From Anagrus nilaparvatae (lineage: Eukaryota; Arthropoda; Insecta; Hymenoptera; Mymaridae), in assembly GCA_022575985.1 (NCBI GenBank), contig JAKSXM010000263.1, positions 5,684,001 to 5,748,000 on the forward strand: 64,000 bases of DNA, read 5' to 3'. Both the position numbers and the translations under genes were made by a program. The first letter of the stretch is position 1; every line of letters begins with the position of its first letter. Of the stretch, positions 21,690-33,147 are shown piece by piece. The notes beneath the pieces are model-generated. The model ran no database searches. It saw only the letters and a list, made by a program, of their open reading frames with translations, and was not told the origin of the DNA.

Positions 21690-22071
21690 AAGTACGCTTC
21701 TCGTCAGAGGCGGCAGAGGTCGCGGCTCTTAACGGCAAGCTCACACAGCAGATGGTAACATAAACAATGCAGCTGCCGGTAATGAAGAAAGTATAATTTT
21801 TGTGGCAGTCCATAATACAGTTCCCTGTACAGCAGATGAAGGTAAAGATAAAATAAACTTCATTTTAGATAGTGGCTCTACTGACCACTTAGTATCTGGT
21901 AAGGAAAATCACAATATAGTAAATATTAAGAAATTAGAACAGAAAAGGATCAAAAAAGTAGCAAACGGGGAGCTAATGTTTGCATATGAAAATGAAAGTA
22001 TCAGCCTATATGTTCCAATAACAAAGAAAGGTATAAACTTATCAGTACTAATCATTGATAATATAATATAA
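21690..22071 (+). pseudogene. Ty1/copia gag end and aspartic protease
   Basis: After an RGGRGRG stretch the frame encodes the retroviral-type aspartic protease signature of copia elements, with FILDSGSTDHLVS as the active site (DSG). An in-frame TAA follows at about codon 90 of the open stretch, and an earlier TAA breaks the gag part. In an active copia element the protease is continuous with integrase, reverse transcriptase and RNase H in one polyprotein. Here the frame is broken repeatedly. Confidence 0.8.
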
Positions 22072-22215
22072 CTAACCGTTAATCTAGTTTCAGTTAAAAA
22101 GCTGACAGCCATGGGCAACTCCGTGACGTTTTCAGCAAAAAGGTTATACATTTAAAACAAAAATAAAAATTTTGTTTTAGATTGTAAAGATCAAGGAAAC
22201 CTGTATATTGTCAGT

Positions 22216-22884
22216 TTGAATGTTTCCAGGTCACTTTGCAACTCAGCTATACAGAAAAAAGGGCCAAATTTGTGGCATCAAAGGGTAAGACATTTAAACC
22301 ATGCAAGCTTAAGGCGGTTAGGTCTACCAACATCAGCAGAAGTATGCAGTCCATGCCGCAAAGGGAAGGCCAAAAGAATTCCATTCAAAGAGGTTTCTCG
22401 ACCCAGGTCAAAAAGAATAGGAGAATTTTTGAACACAGACATTGAAGGCCCAGTAACCACACCGACCTCAAATGGAGAAGTTTATTATCAAACGATTATC
22501 GATGACTTATCGCATTTCACCACGGTTTATCTTCTTAAAACAAAGCGTCAGGCAAGCGAAAACTTAATGGATTATTTAAGAATGCTAAGCGCACAAGGAT
22601 ATAAATGTGCAAAAATAAGGTCAGATCGTAGAGGAGAATTTAACTCTAACAAACTGCTAGATTTTTGCAAGACAAGAGTTATAGCAGTAGAGCATACACA
22701 ACCCTATACGCCACATCAAAATGGGCTAAATGAAAGGGTTAATTTTACTCTTTTAAGTAAAGTTAGGACATTATTAGAAGAAACCAAGCTGCCAAAACAC
22801 CTTTGGGGCGAAGCAATAAGGTGTGCAGCATACCAGTTAAACAGATCTCCAACAAAAGCTTTGAACGGTGAAATACCAGCTTAA
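22216..22884 (+). pseudogene. Ty1/copia integrase
   Basis: This open segment starts in the gag-pre-integrase HHCC zinc domain (LWHQRVRHLNHASLRRLG, then CSPCRKGKAK). It continues into the DDE core with FLNTDIEGP for the first Asp, KIRSDRRGEFNS for the second and NGLNERVN for the Glu, and ends in the LPKHLWGEAI block. All three catalytic acids look present. An in-frame stop ends the segment. Upstream, 22072-22215 contains the disrupted link to the protease. Confidence 0.85.
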
Positions 22885-22914
22885 ATATTTCATGGCTAAA
22901 TAGATCTTAAAAAC

Positions 22915-23199
22915 TTGAAAGTCTTTGGAGCAAAGGCGTGGGCATATATATTGCCTACTCTACAAGATAAACTGGATCTAAGAGCAGTAGAGTATATAAC
23001 GATTGGATATAGTAAATATGGATACCGTCTATGGGTTCTTGAAACAGATTATGTCATCATATCTAGAGATGTGGCGTTTGGCGAGAAGAATTTTATATAC
23101 AATCTAAGCCAGAAAGAGAAAAACGTAAATGAAATAAAAATTCAAGAGCTTATTATAAACCACAAAAATAAGGATAACCAAGAAGTAACGCAGGATTAA
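22915..23199 (+). pseudogene. Ty1/copia integrase C-terminus and linker
   Basis: Reads LKVFGAKAWAY and ITIGYSKYGYRLW, then VIISRDVAFGEKNF, the typical copia segment linking the integrase core to reverse transcriptase. It continues, after a stop at 23197-23199, as an acidic EENSDTESENSD-like linker to about 23340. Confidence 0.8.
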
Positions 23200-23375
23200 C
23201 TTAGAGAAGAAAATTCAGATACTGAAAGCGAAAACAGTGATACTGGTGAACAAGAATTCTTCAGTACAGATAGCTCATCAGAAGATGAAGCAAATAGTGA
23301 GGCAAGTACACAAGAAGTTACAAAATCTAGAAGTGGAAGAGCGGTAAAATTTCCTAAGAATTGTCTAAGAGCTGG

Positions 23376-24236
23376 TGATCCAGAAAGTTATAACGAAGCA
23401 ATAAAAGACCCAGAGTGGCATGGTCCAATCCAGAAAGAAATAAAAGCACTGATTCAGCATATAACATGGATATCCATAGCTCTCCCAAATGGCTAAAAAG
23501 CTCTAGCATCTCGTTGGGTTTTCAGAACAAAACCAGATAGACCAAGAAAGCAAGGCTAGTTGTAAAAGGTTATGAAAAAGATTTAACCTCAAATATATAT
23601 TCACCAGATGCAAGAATGCCAACTGTAAGGTTAATTTTATCAAATGCACTTCAAAACGATTGGGAAATTCTATAACTGGATATCCCATCAGCATTTCTAA
23701 ATGGCGAAGTTAAGAAAGATACATACATTAATACCACAAGGGGTCAAAAATGAAGAAGGCAAAGTATTAAAATAAAACAAAAGTCTTTATGGTCTCAAAA
23801 GTGCTCAAAGGAACTGGAATGAGGCCTTACATGATTTCGCACAAGAAAATGGCATGAAAAGATCCAAGAGTGACTTCTGGATGTATGGATGCTAGTATGG
23901 GTGGATGACTTCTTAGTAACTTGTAAAATCGAAGCCATCAAAAAGTTTACAGAAAAACTAAAAATGAAATTAAAAGCGAAAGTACTAGGTTCAGTAAGTA
24001 ACTATCTTGGACTTAAAGTCACAAAAATAGGGAATGAAATCAGAATATCACAAAGCAAATTTATTGAGAAAATGCTCAAAAATTTCAATATGGAAAACTG
24101 CAATGGTGTGAGTACTCCAATGGTACCAAATTTTCAAGAAAACAAGGACGACGTAATAGATGAAAATATACCATACAGACAGCTAGCGGGATCACTCATA
24201 TACATTTCATCAATTTCACGACCAGACAAAACATGA
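23376..24236 (+). pseudogene. Ty1/copia reverse transcriptase (broken)
   Basis: Fragments in changing frames give EWHGPIQKEIKAL, the DIPSAFLNGEV block (first catalytic Asp) near 23675, and LLVWVDDFLVT (23890-23925). The last is the copia YVDD motif with Trp replacing Tyr. YLGLKV follows. There are several frameshifts and stops between 23490 and 23890, so no active enzyme is encoded. The 24236 end is a stop within the SRPDKT block. Confidence 0.8.
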
Positions 24237-24248
24237 ACTACATCCTTT

Positions 24249-24704
24249 TTGAGCAGATACTTGCATAAACCATCACAACATTTATGGACAGCAGCAAAAC
24301 GCATTTTGCGTTATTTTAAAGCAACAAAAGAGTTGTCACTGACATACACCAGGTCAAATCATTATAATATTGTAGCTTACTCAGATGCTGACTGGGCAGT
24401 AGACAAAGTAGACAGAAAAAAAATAAGCGGCTCACTTATTTTCCATTCCGGAAATGTCATAATGAGGTCTTCTTGAATATGTAGCAGGAGCTCAAACCTC
24501 GGCTGACATGTTATACTTAAAAAATGTCTCCAAGGACCTGGTAGCTAACAAGAGACCAACAAACAAAACAAACTTACTAGTGGACAACCAAAGTGCGATC
24601 AGCATGGTAGACAGCTATGACAACAGCAGCAGGTCCAGACACATCGACATAAAATATCATTTTATTAAAGACCTAGTTTATAAGAAAAACTTAAATATTA
24701 ACTA
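24249..24704 (+). pseudogene. Ty1/copia RNase H (broken)
   Basis: Contains the post-RT block HLWTAAKRILRYFKATKE, the RNase H start AYSDADWA, then after a frameshift and deletion LLVDNQSAI and SRHIDIKYHFIKDLV. The frame is cut at 24704 by insertion of a foldback element and resumes at 26165 with VSSDKNIADTHTKSL, the normal C-terminus. Confidence 0.85.
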
Positions 24705-26164
24705 CCCAGCTGTCAAGGAAGCTAAGTTTCAAATCCGGGACGGATCCGTATAACTAATTTTATAATCCGTACGGAGCCGTATTAAGGATAATAAACTGAT
24801 CAGTATTTCACGCTTTTTTTCATCAGTAACTGAATACGCATGCACACAAGTGGTTATAATATTTTTTTATTTTAGTTTTGTTTTTATAAGGTTATGAAAT
24901 TTGCTTTATAATTAGAAAATAATTAGTATCTTATTAAAGAAAATAAATACTTTTTTATAAAATTTTCAATTTTTCACACTAACGTATTTTCCAAATTTTC
25001 CAAATTTTCCAAGAAAGGGACTTTAAACATTACCAGGGGATTTTCGAGGTTGAGAAAGGCGCTTATATTGATAAAAATTTTCAATTTTTCACCCTGACGC
25101 ATTTTCCAATTTTCCAAGATGGCGAACCAAAAAAAAAATTCAACGTTATCTGCGGAAATTAGCGGTTAAGAAAAACGTTTATATTGATGATGATATTCAC
25201 TTTTTTACCTCAACGTATTTTCTGATTTTCCAAGATGGCGGAAGGAAAAATATGAAAAAAAAAGAAGTTTCTACAATACCCGGGGGTTTTGGAGATGGAG
25301 AAAAATGTTTTTATGACTGAAAATTTTCATTTTTTCACCCCAAAATATTTTCCAATTTTCCAGTATGGCGGACCGAAAAACATGAAAAAAGGAGCTTTCT
25401 ACATTTCCTGGGGGTTTTCGAGGTTGAGATTAACGGTTTTATTAATGAAAATTTTCTTTTTTCCATTACAGCATATTTTTCCAAGATAAAATTATAGATA
25501 AAACTTAATTTTTTCATGTTTCTTCTTCTGCCATCTTGGGAAATTGGAAAATATATTGGGGATAAACTATGAAAATTTTAAAAAACTTAAAATACTTAAA
25601 GTAATGTAGAAACTGCCGTTTTTCATGTTTTTTTGACCACAATCTTGGAAAATCTGAAAATATGTTGGGATGAAAAATCTAATTTTTTACTCATGAAAAC
25701 ATTTTTCTCAATCTCCAAAACCTGCGGGTAATATATAAACTTCCTTTTTTTCATATTTTTCCTTCCGCCATTTTGGAAAATCAGAAAATACGTTAAGGTG
25801 AAAAATTGAAAATTTTTATCAATATAAACGCCTTTCTTAACCTCGAAAATCCCCTGGTAATTTTGAAAGTTTCTTTCTTGGAAAATTGGAAAATTTGGAA
25901 AATACGTTAGTGTGAAAAATTGAAAATTTTATAAAAAAGTATATATTTTCTTTGATAAGATACTTATTATTTTCTAATTATAAAGCAAAATTCATAACCT
26001 TATAAAAACAAAACTAAAATAAAAAAATTTTATAACCACTTATGCGCAAGCGTAATCAGTTACTGATGAAAAAAAGCGTGACATACTGATCAGTTTATTA
26101 TCCGTTTGGCGGATAAGTCCCGGACCCCCAAGTAAGTTTTAAGGATTTCATTCCTACATATGGT
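24705..26164. mobile_element. 1.46 kb foldback element inserted in copia, TA target
   Basis: Both flanks are copia RNase H coding sequence and join perfectly if the insert is removed with one TA copy (TA at 24703-24704 and 26165-26166). The inverted arms share ataataaactgatcagtat, then a 100-bp block with ttataaggttatgaaatttg. Next come several tandem modules of about 120 bp, each with a cattttccaattttccaaga block and an atggcgga block, mirrored on the other side. No ORF is present. A second, internally deleted copy with the same left end and a TA flank is at 63136-63575, and a fragment is at 50755-50935. Confidence 0.85.
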
Positions 26165-26600
26165 TATGTAAGCTCAGATAAAAATATAGCTGACACTCAT
26201 ACTAAATCACTAACTGAATTTATAAATTTTAGAAATAAATTAAAAATAAAATAAAAATATGTATATTCTAACCTTCTAAATTTTCAGTTTGCTTTTTATA
26301 TATGTATCAAATAAAATTATATTGTAAATTCTTTTCAAGTAAAAATTACCTCTCTTATTATCTCCTATTATCTTAATTATGCTATCTCTACTTTCTCCCA
26401 CGCAATCACTTTCTAGTTTCTTCTAAGCCTCCGACAATCCTTTTATACCGTTATAATAAAAATCATAATAAAAACTTATCAAATAACTGTTTAGTCCTAA
26501 TAGTTTGTAGCATAAACAATATAAATTAATAATAATACAGTCATTTTTAAATAAACAATCGTGCGTTTTACTCTTGGATATGCAAAATCTAGTGTTTGAG
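26165..26600 (+). pseudogene. Ty1/copia C-terminus and 3' end region
   Basis: 26167-26250 encodes VSSDKNIADTHTKSLTEF and a Lys-rich end, the last residues of copia pol. The AT-rich stretch that follows to about 26600 is where the 3' LTR would lie. I could not find a matching 5' LTR near 21.3-21.7 kb, so LTR ends are not assigned. Confidence 0.6.
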
Positions 26601-27206
26601 AGGGCCCTAGTTTTTCGTTCATGATAATCTCGATAAAATAATTTGTAAAAAATTTAATTTATGATACATAAATCATGTTTTTGTTTTCTGTATAATAAAG
26701 AATTTAGATTTCTTGAATTTTTCTCTAGTTTTCTTATTTTTACCGAAAATTACCAAAAAAATTTTTTTGAATAAGACAAAAAATTTTCTAACTAACGTTC
26801 ATTTTTAATAAAAATTTAACTGGCAAGGGAGTTCAATATATTTGAGACCAATATAAATGAGACCAACCAGAAGTGTTTTGCTTAATTTGTAAGGTTTAAG
26901 CATTTCATTGAAAATTACCAAAAAACCCTATTCCATAACATTGAGCCCTGCGTTTCTAGACCCAGAAAGCCCATTGGTTTGAACAAAGGGTAACCGGCGT
27001 GTTTCTTCAACATAAAAAGTACAATAGCTGAGACGCAAAACTATGGCCTATGTCACTCGCGGACTTTTTTTCTTTATTTTGACACTGGTTTTATGTAATT
27101 TCGTTTCGAATTTCGTTCTCTGGTTTGACCCTGATGATGGAACACACGAACACACACATAAACAGACACAAATAAATTTTCAAATATATATAGTATGTAC
27201 GCTCCT

Positions 27207-28870
27207 CTGCAGAAAAGGTCTATTCCCATACAGCTATATGGACTGCGAGGAAAAACTGAAGGAAACTGAATTACAATCGATAGATAAATTTGACAACCTT
27301 TTATGTGGTGGCAAGTCGATATCCAGCGAAGAGTACGCTCATGCTAAGCACGTTTGGAGTCTTTTGGAATCAAAGACTTGGGCGAATACTCAGATTTATA
27401 TCTGAAAACCGACGTAATGCTCTTGGCAGAGGTAAATTACCTTTATATTCTTCATATATTTATTTGATATTAAATTATCGTTGATTGCAGGTTTGTGAAA
27501 ATTTTCGGAATACCGGCATGAAGACTTATGGGTTGGATCCCATGCATTATTACACGACACCAGGTTTTACGTGGGACGTAATGCTCAAGTATACTAAAGT
27601 CGAACTAGAGCTTCTCGACGACATTGACATGGTACTTTTCGTCGAGAAAGGCATCGTAGGCGGAATAAGCCAATGTAGCAACCGCCATGCAAAGGCCAAC
27701 AATCCGTACATGAAGCCGGAAAATTTTAAAGAAAACGAAGACATCAATTATATTATGTACTTCGATATAAATAACCTCTATGGCTTGGCAATGAATACCC
27801 CTTACCATAAGGTAAATTCAAATGGGTCAAGCAAAATGACATACAAAACATTACCGACTACTTTGTCGACGATGATACACAAACTGGCCTTATTCTCGAA
27901 GTCGATCTCGAGTACCCTGTGGTTTACACGACAAACACAAGGATCTACCATTTTGTCCAGAACATGCTACTCTTCCAGGTGCCAAGTAAACAAAATTACT
28001 AGCCACCCTACACAATAAGCAAAAGTACGTGATCCATTACAAGTATTTGAAGCAGGCTCTAGAAAACGGAATAAATTCAAGAAAATACACAGGGTGCTGA
28101 AATTTCAACAGCGACCTTGGCTACGAGCGTACATTGATCTAAATACGCGGTTGCGAGTCCAGTGTACGAACGAATTCGAAAAAAAATTCTATAAATTGAT
28201 GAACAGCGCCATCTATGGTACGTTAGAATAAAAAAAAAAAATTAAAAAAACATTTCCAAAATTGTCCTCTACGATTTTCACTACACCTACATGAAGTAAA
28301 ACGTGGGCAATAACTGTAAACTTCTTTATTGTGATACCGATTCTCTTATCTACGTCATAAATGGTGTCAACATATACGAAATGATCAAACGAGACACAGA
28401 ATTCTTCGATTCTTTAGACTATATAGTGCCTAACGTTCATGGCATAGAGAAACACAACAACAAAGAACCCGGTAAAATGAAAGATGAGTGCAAAGGCCGA
28501 ATCGTAGATGAATTCTACGGAACCAGAAGCAAGGTGTATTTTGTCAGTTACGAAGACGAAGTTTTTTTTAAGGTATAAAATAAGCGTCGTGAGTACAACG
28601 ATTGACAAGGACGACTACAGAAGATGTCTTTTCGACGAAACATTGCAGTACAGAGATCAGTACATCATAAGATCCAGATTTCATAATATCGTGACCGAAA
28701 AACAGACAAAATTGGCTCTTTCACCCTACGATGACAAGAGGTATTTACTTCCAAATACTACGGAAACATTACCATGGGGTCATTATCAGGTAGACCTGGA
28801 CAAACATTTGATCGAAAAACAAGGTACCGATCAAAAACTAAAAGAATTCAAGAAACAAATGTTTCAATGA
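27207..28870 (+). pseudogene. Polinton-type protein-primed DNA polymerase B, C-terminal two thirds
   Basis: Family B DNA polymerase of the protein-primed type (DNA_pol_B_2), as in Polinton/Maverick and adintovirus-like elements. It replicates the element's linear DNA. Recognisable blocks in order: RKGLFPYSYMDCEEKL, KTDVMLLAE, YYTTPGFTWDVML, VEKGIVGGISQC, YIMYFDINNLYGLAMN (palm motif A), YCDTDSLIY (motif C), GKMKDECKGRIVDEFYG and SPYDDKRYLLPN near the end. There are several frameshifts and stops, at about 27377, 27810-28290 and 28578. A 59-nt GT-AG interval at 27432-27490 splits LLAE and VCENFR. The exonuclease end is missing. The segment just upstream (27043-27190) looks like an unrelated insertion. 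Confidence 0.85.
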
Positions 28871-30304
28871 ATAAATGTATATTTGTAAATAGTTATTTAT
28901 AATTTTTTCTTATTACTAGTTTTCTAATAAAAAAAAAAAAATAATTACATAACCTAACTAAATTGTCTCATTATTTAATATACCTAGTATGATAAAATTA
29001 TTTATTATTATTGTTATTATTAATTAGGGAAAGAAGAAAAAGAAGGTTTTTGTCAAGAAGAAAGTAAATACATAAATTTTTTTAAATTAAATTTATTTGA
29101 CGAAAAGTCTTCGTCTTTGTCTTCATCATCATCAGAACCTGATTCCTCTTTAACTAATTGATCATATGAACTTATTTCTGGTTTTTTGTGTCTACAAATT
29201 TCTATATTAAAATCATCATATTGCGTATCATGTAGCACGCCTAGATTGAAAGATCGGATTATACAAACGTCGGGCACTTGGGATTTTATAGCGGAAAATG
29301 AATATTCAGCCTATAAGGAGATAGTACTTTCTTGGATTTAAATGTTTCAGCTAGCTTCTTGAGAGTTATTTGATAAAACGTGTTTTTCGGAGCAGCTGAA
29401 AATGAGCAAAAATTTTTCTTGCTCGGATCGGGCTGAAATTTCCAGGAAAGGTTGCTTTTTTGGTCCCCAAAAACATGGTGAAATCCGTTTTTCAAAATCA
29501 GTCATTCTCTTCGAGATGTTTATCAATATGTCTCCCATTTAAAATATATGGTAAAAGCAATTTAGTAGCCGTTTTTCTTATTTTGCTCCACAGTTTGACC
29601 AAGTACCAAACCAAAGAGAAAAGTTTTAAATAACTATTAAATGTTTGAGAATTTATTAAGAATTTTTTTGATTTTGAAGTTATTTAAGGAATATATATAT
29701 TTTTACTAGGATGATCCTAATGAACTTTTTTATCCCCTGAGAGTATTAGCCGTTAAGAGAAAAAACTTGGATTTACTGGATATGACAATGAAATTCAGTG
29801 AATAATCGAAGAAGTTGAAGATAACTAAGATTTTTTATTAATTAATGTGTTTTTAGAATGTAAAAAAAAATAGTTATTCAATGAAGAAAAATTTGTTCAA
29901 CAAATAAACTGTTTTATACTTATTGATTATTCTTTAAAACATGCAAAATTATTCTAAAATTATTCTAAAATTACCCTAAGCTTTTTTCTTATATTTAAAC
30001 CGGGTCTTGTAAATTACTTAAAACATAAAAAAAAATATTTAATACATTAAAAATTACTAAGAAAAATTAACCCTCTTAAAAATTACTAAACTTTATCCGA
30101 GTCTTCTAAATTGTTTGTAATATAACAATATTAAGAAAGGAGTAGCTAAGTCATAATTTTTTTTTATTGAGAATTTCGAAAAGCAAAATATTGTGCTCAA
30201 TGCAACCGGCAGATGGGTGCTTATTTTTGGGTTTATCATTTTTTATATCAACGGTTTCTTATACAACTATTGTTTAAGGCCTTTTAAATTAATTTTAAAA
30301 TATT
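28871..30304. other. AT-rich stretch with one acidic open segment
   Basis: The only candidate coding signals are a minus-strand frame at 29277-29053 with QLVKEESGSDDDEDKDED and a plus-strand exon-like frame at 29707-29805 (after a ttactag acceptor) reading NELFYPLRVLAVKRKNLDL. Neither is recognised and no gene model links them. The rest is AT-rich without identified elements. Confidence 0.35.
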
Positions 30305-30446
30305 CACACCAAACCTAAAATAATTTTTTGTTACCCAGACAAGAATGAATGTTTATTTAATTCTTTAGAGCGGAATTATTTTGAGGTTAATATTTTTAAA
30401 AACCATTCTTATCTGGGTAACAAAAAATTCTTTTAGGTTTGGTGTG
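30305..30446. mobile_element. 142-bp MITE with about 45-bp TIRs
   Basis: The left side cacaccaaacctaaaataat ... ttgttacccagacaagaatg is matched in reverse complement by cattcttatctgggtaacaa ... ttttaggtttggtgtg. Only a short central loop remains. Non-autonomous DNA element. Confidence 0.75.
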
Positions 30447-30892
30447 TTTGTTTTTAATTAAAAACAATTTATTTAATAATTTTAATTTTTAAAATAAATT
30501 TTTTCTTGCATTCTATTTCTCAGAAAGACTCAGACGATCTTTTACACCCAAGAGGGCAAAAAAAGTAATTTTTGCCTTTTTAAAAACAAGATAAATAAAT
30601 AAATTCTAAAATATATGCCAGCTAATATATGATAACAATAATAATATCATTAAAATACTTAATTATTTACGTTTAATAATACTTTTTATGTCTTCGAATA
30701 CGGGCCTTATTACACACAATTTTATTTTATTATAAAACTTTTTTTATTCGAAAAGTTTTAATTCTAAATATAAAAAATAAAAGTTTTAATTTTTTTTATA
30801 CTTCTAAAAAGTAATTATCAAAATTTTGTGTATAATTAATACGTAAAGGGCCGCAGATCACTCACTTTCTCACATTTCTGACTTCTTATTTT

Positions 30893-31038
30893 GTCGTAGT
30901 ATATTCGGTTAATAATAACAATAAAAATAAGATAAAAATAAGACAAACAATATAAAAAATATTAGCTTTATTATAAAAATTCTACGTATAAGTTACCCCC
31001 TATCCCATACCTCTACCTAGCGGCGGTGTACGATATAG
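30893..31038. repeat. Direct repeat DR-1, copy 1
   Basis: Begins cgtagtatattcggttaata and ends acctctacctag plus a cggtgtacgatatag block. A second copy in the same orientation lies at 32181-32306, 1.29 kb away. The pair could be LTRs of a small non-autonomous element or a tandem duplication; no primer binding site or polypurine tract is evident. Confidence 0.6.
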
Positions 31039-31046
31039 TATTTTGT

Positions 31047-31683
31047 ATTACTTAATTATTCATCTGGTCATACTACGATTTTTATACACTTTGGAATGTC
31101 TGAATTACAAGCATAACAAATTTGTAGAATACGTTGTATTCAATTTAAGTCATCGAATAGTGTTAAAAAATAAAAAGTATGTTTATAAAAATTAAAAACT
31201 TAATTATAAATAAATTAATTTTGTTAAGTATAAAAAAATAAATAATTATTTATAAAAAATTTACGTACTAAAGTCAATGATCAGCATTCAATAATATTTT
31301 GAAATTAAAATTTTATGCCCGTCACTTTAATAAATTTTGTTTATGGTTTATACTTTAAAAAATTTATTTTATTTATAATTACCTTTTAATTCTATATTCT
31401 TTTGTTTTTAAAATATAATTTTTTTTATTTTATAATAACACTCACTGATGTGTGGTCTGTTCTCAATGGAGCTCAAATTAAATACAAAACAAATTAGCAT
31501 ATGCGTCCACGCGGAACTGTTATTTTTCGATTTTTTATCTCTATTTGCGCGCGAAATATTGAGATTCAGCATCATATTTCTCAATAAAATAATATTTTTT
31601 TTTACTACGCATTATATAGAACCGACTAACAAATAAAAAAAAAAAAAATAAATAAATAAATAAATAAATAAACAAACACTTAT
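31047..31683. other. AT-rich stretch between direct repeats
   Basis: No gene recognised. It ends in an (aaat)n microsatellite at about 31635-31672. An open frame at 31448-31636 has no known motif. Confidence 0.5.
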
Positions 31684-32111
31684 TTAACCCATTAACGCCC
31701 AATCATGACATTCATTCGTGCCATTTGAATATTTTTCCATGAAAAAATCAACATTTTGAGCTCAAAATGTCACCTAGTAGGTAATTAGGGCTCCTTTTTT
31801 CATTTCTCAAATCCATTTTTACGTACAACCCCTAAAAAATGTACTATCATCCCCTAAATATGGGGTAAATTTTAAACATTTTTTAATCGTTATATAAATT
31901 GATACTATGCACACAAAAAATCATCTTCATGCTTTAAGAACACTAAGCGGGACTATTAGAAATAGAAATAAAATAAATTTATACCGATTTAGAATATTTA
32001 ACCCCTTCAATGGGGTAGGGGGTAGATTTTTAGCACAATATAGAAAACGAATATTTTGGACTAAAATTATCATCTAGTATGTATTGTCTTGATTGGGCGT
32101 TAATGGGTTAA
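31684..32111. mobile_element. piggyBac-like MITE, TTAA target
   Basis: The ends ttaacccattaacgcccaat and attgggcgttaatgggttaa are perfect reverse complements. TTAA at both borders fits the piggyBac target duplication, followed by a CCC start. At 428 bp it has no transposase. It lies between the two DR-1 repeats. The same terminal signature bounds the larger foldback element at 54334-55335. Confidence 0.8.
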
Positions 32112-32180
32112 AACAAAAAAAAACTTCTTGGAAAAAGCCGGTTTGTTTATTAAAATTTAAGTCATTCATAAAATTATTGC

Positions 32181-32306
32181 GTCGTAGTATATTCGGTTAA
32201 TAATAAAATTAAGAAAATATAAATACTGGCTTTATGATAACATATATTATAACGTATAAGTTACCCTCTATCCAATACCTCTACCTAGCAGTGGTGTACG
32301 ATATAG
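32181..32306. repeat. Direct repeat DR-1, copy 2
   Basis: Matches 30893-31038 in the same orientation from gtcgtagtatattcggttaa to tgtacgatatag, with a shorter middle. Confidence 0.6.
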
Positions 32307-32694
32307 CGGTATATTTTTATTTGAATATAAAATTAAAATTAAAATTACCCTATTTATATTTTTATTTGAATTAAAAATAAATAAAAGCAAAGAAATGCTT
32401 GAATTGAGAAAACAAAATACAAATTACTTTTATAATATTTAATAAAAATAAATAAATAAATAATTTTTTAATGTAATTTATTATATTAACATTTAATTTG
32501 TGAATAAGTACTGATAAAATACTAATAATAAGTATTAATTTTTAAATAAATTTGATATAACAAAAAATTTTTTTTTTTTTGGGCCCCGTCAGAGAAAGGG
32601 CCTTTTTCGTAGGACGAGGAGAATGCTTTTACGCATACCATACACCGCGTGCTGTTTAGTTATGTAAGCTCAACCTCAAATTTATGGTTTATTC

Positions 32695-32915
32695 AAAGAA
32701 ATAAAATCAGAAATTAAATTAAAAATTTATTTTTAAATTTATTTTTTATTTAGAAAAAATTTATTAAACTGCTGTTAATGCGATACACGCTATGGGCGAC
32801 TCATTAACAATAAAGCATTTTAAATATTATTCATCAATTACATTAATTTGTATTGGTGAATAATAATATTAGTCCGTAAAGACCGATAAATACTATTTAT
32901 CATTTATAATTTCAA
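32695..32915. repeat. Direct repeat DR-2, copy 1
   Basis: Shared with 33148-33342 over about 200 bp, including actgctgttaatgcg, tatgggcgactcattaacaa and attagtccgtaaagaccgat. The tRNA-like gene lies between the two copies, and the second copy ends where the second polymerase begins. Confidence 0.75.
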
Positions 32916-33030
32916 TTATCATCGGACGATAAAAATATTATTTTAATAATTTATAATTCTGGCACTTGGTCGAATAGTTGCCTTCTTTGAGAGATAATAT
33001 GTGTATCGTTGGTATCATCATGTGTCGTTT

Positions 33031-33104
33031 CGTGCCGTAGCTTAGTTGGCTAAAGCGTCTACCCGGCAAGTAGAAGATCACGAGTTCGATTCTCGTTGGC
33101 ACTG
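33031..33104 (+). tRNA. tRNA-like gene, apparent anticodon GGC
   Basis: A cloverleaf can be drawn. The acceptor stem 33031-33037 pairs with 33097-33103 in six of seven positions. The D arm is gctt-aagc (33040-33056), the anticodon stem tctac/gtaga (33058-33062 and 33070-33074), and the T arm acgag-ttcgatt-ctcgt. The internal A box (tagcttagttggc) and B box (agttcgattct) for RNA polymerase III are good. The loop ccggcaa gives anticodon GGC (Ala) but has C instead of the invariant U33, and the first acceptor pair is mismatched. It is therefore a tRNA pseudogene, a SINE head or a tRNA carried by the neighbouring element. Confidence 0.6.
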
Positions 33105-33147
33105 ATAAGGCGTTTATTTTTTCTCAAAGATTTTTTTCTTAACATCA

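Noticed and set aside
27043..27190. Hydrophobic start (MAYVTRGLFFFILTLVL) that looks like a signal peptide on the polymerase
   Set aside because: The sequence before 27207 resembles a transposon end (acacacg, ataaacagacacaaat, TA run) joined to the truncated polymerase; a secreted polymerase makes no sense.
31448..31636. 62-codon frame starting MCGLFSMELKL
   Set aside because: AT-rich, no homology I recognise, ends in the (aaat)n tract.
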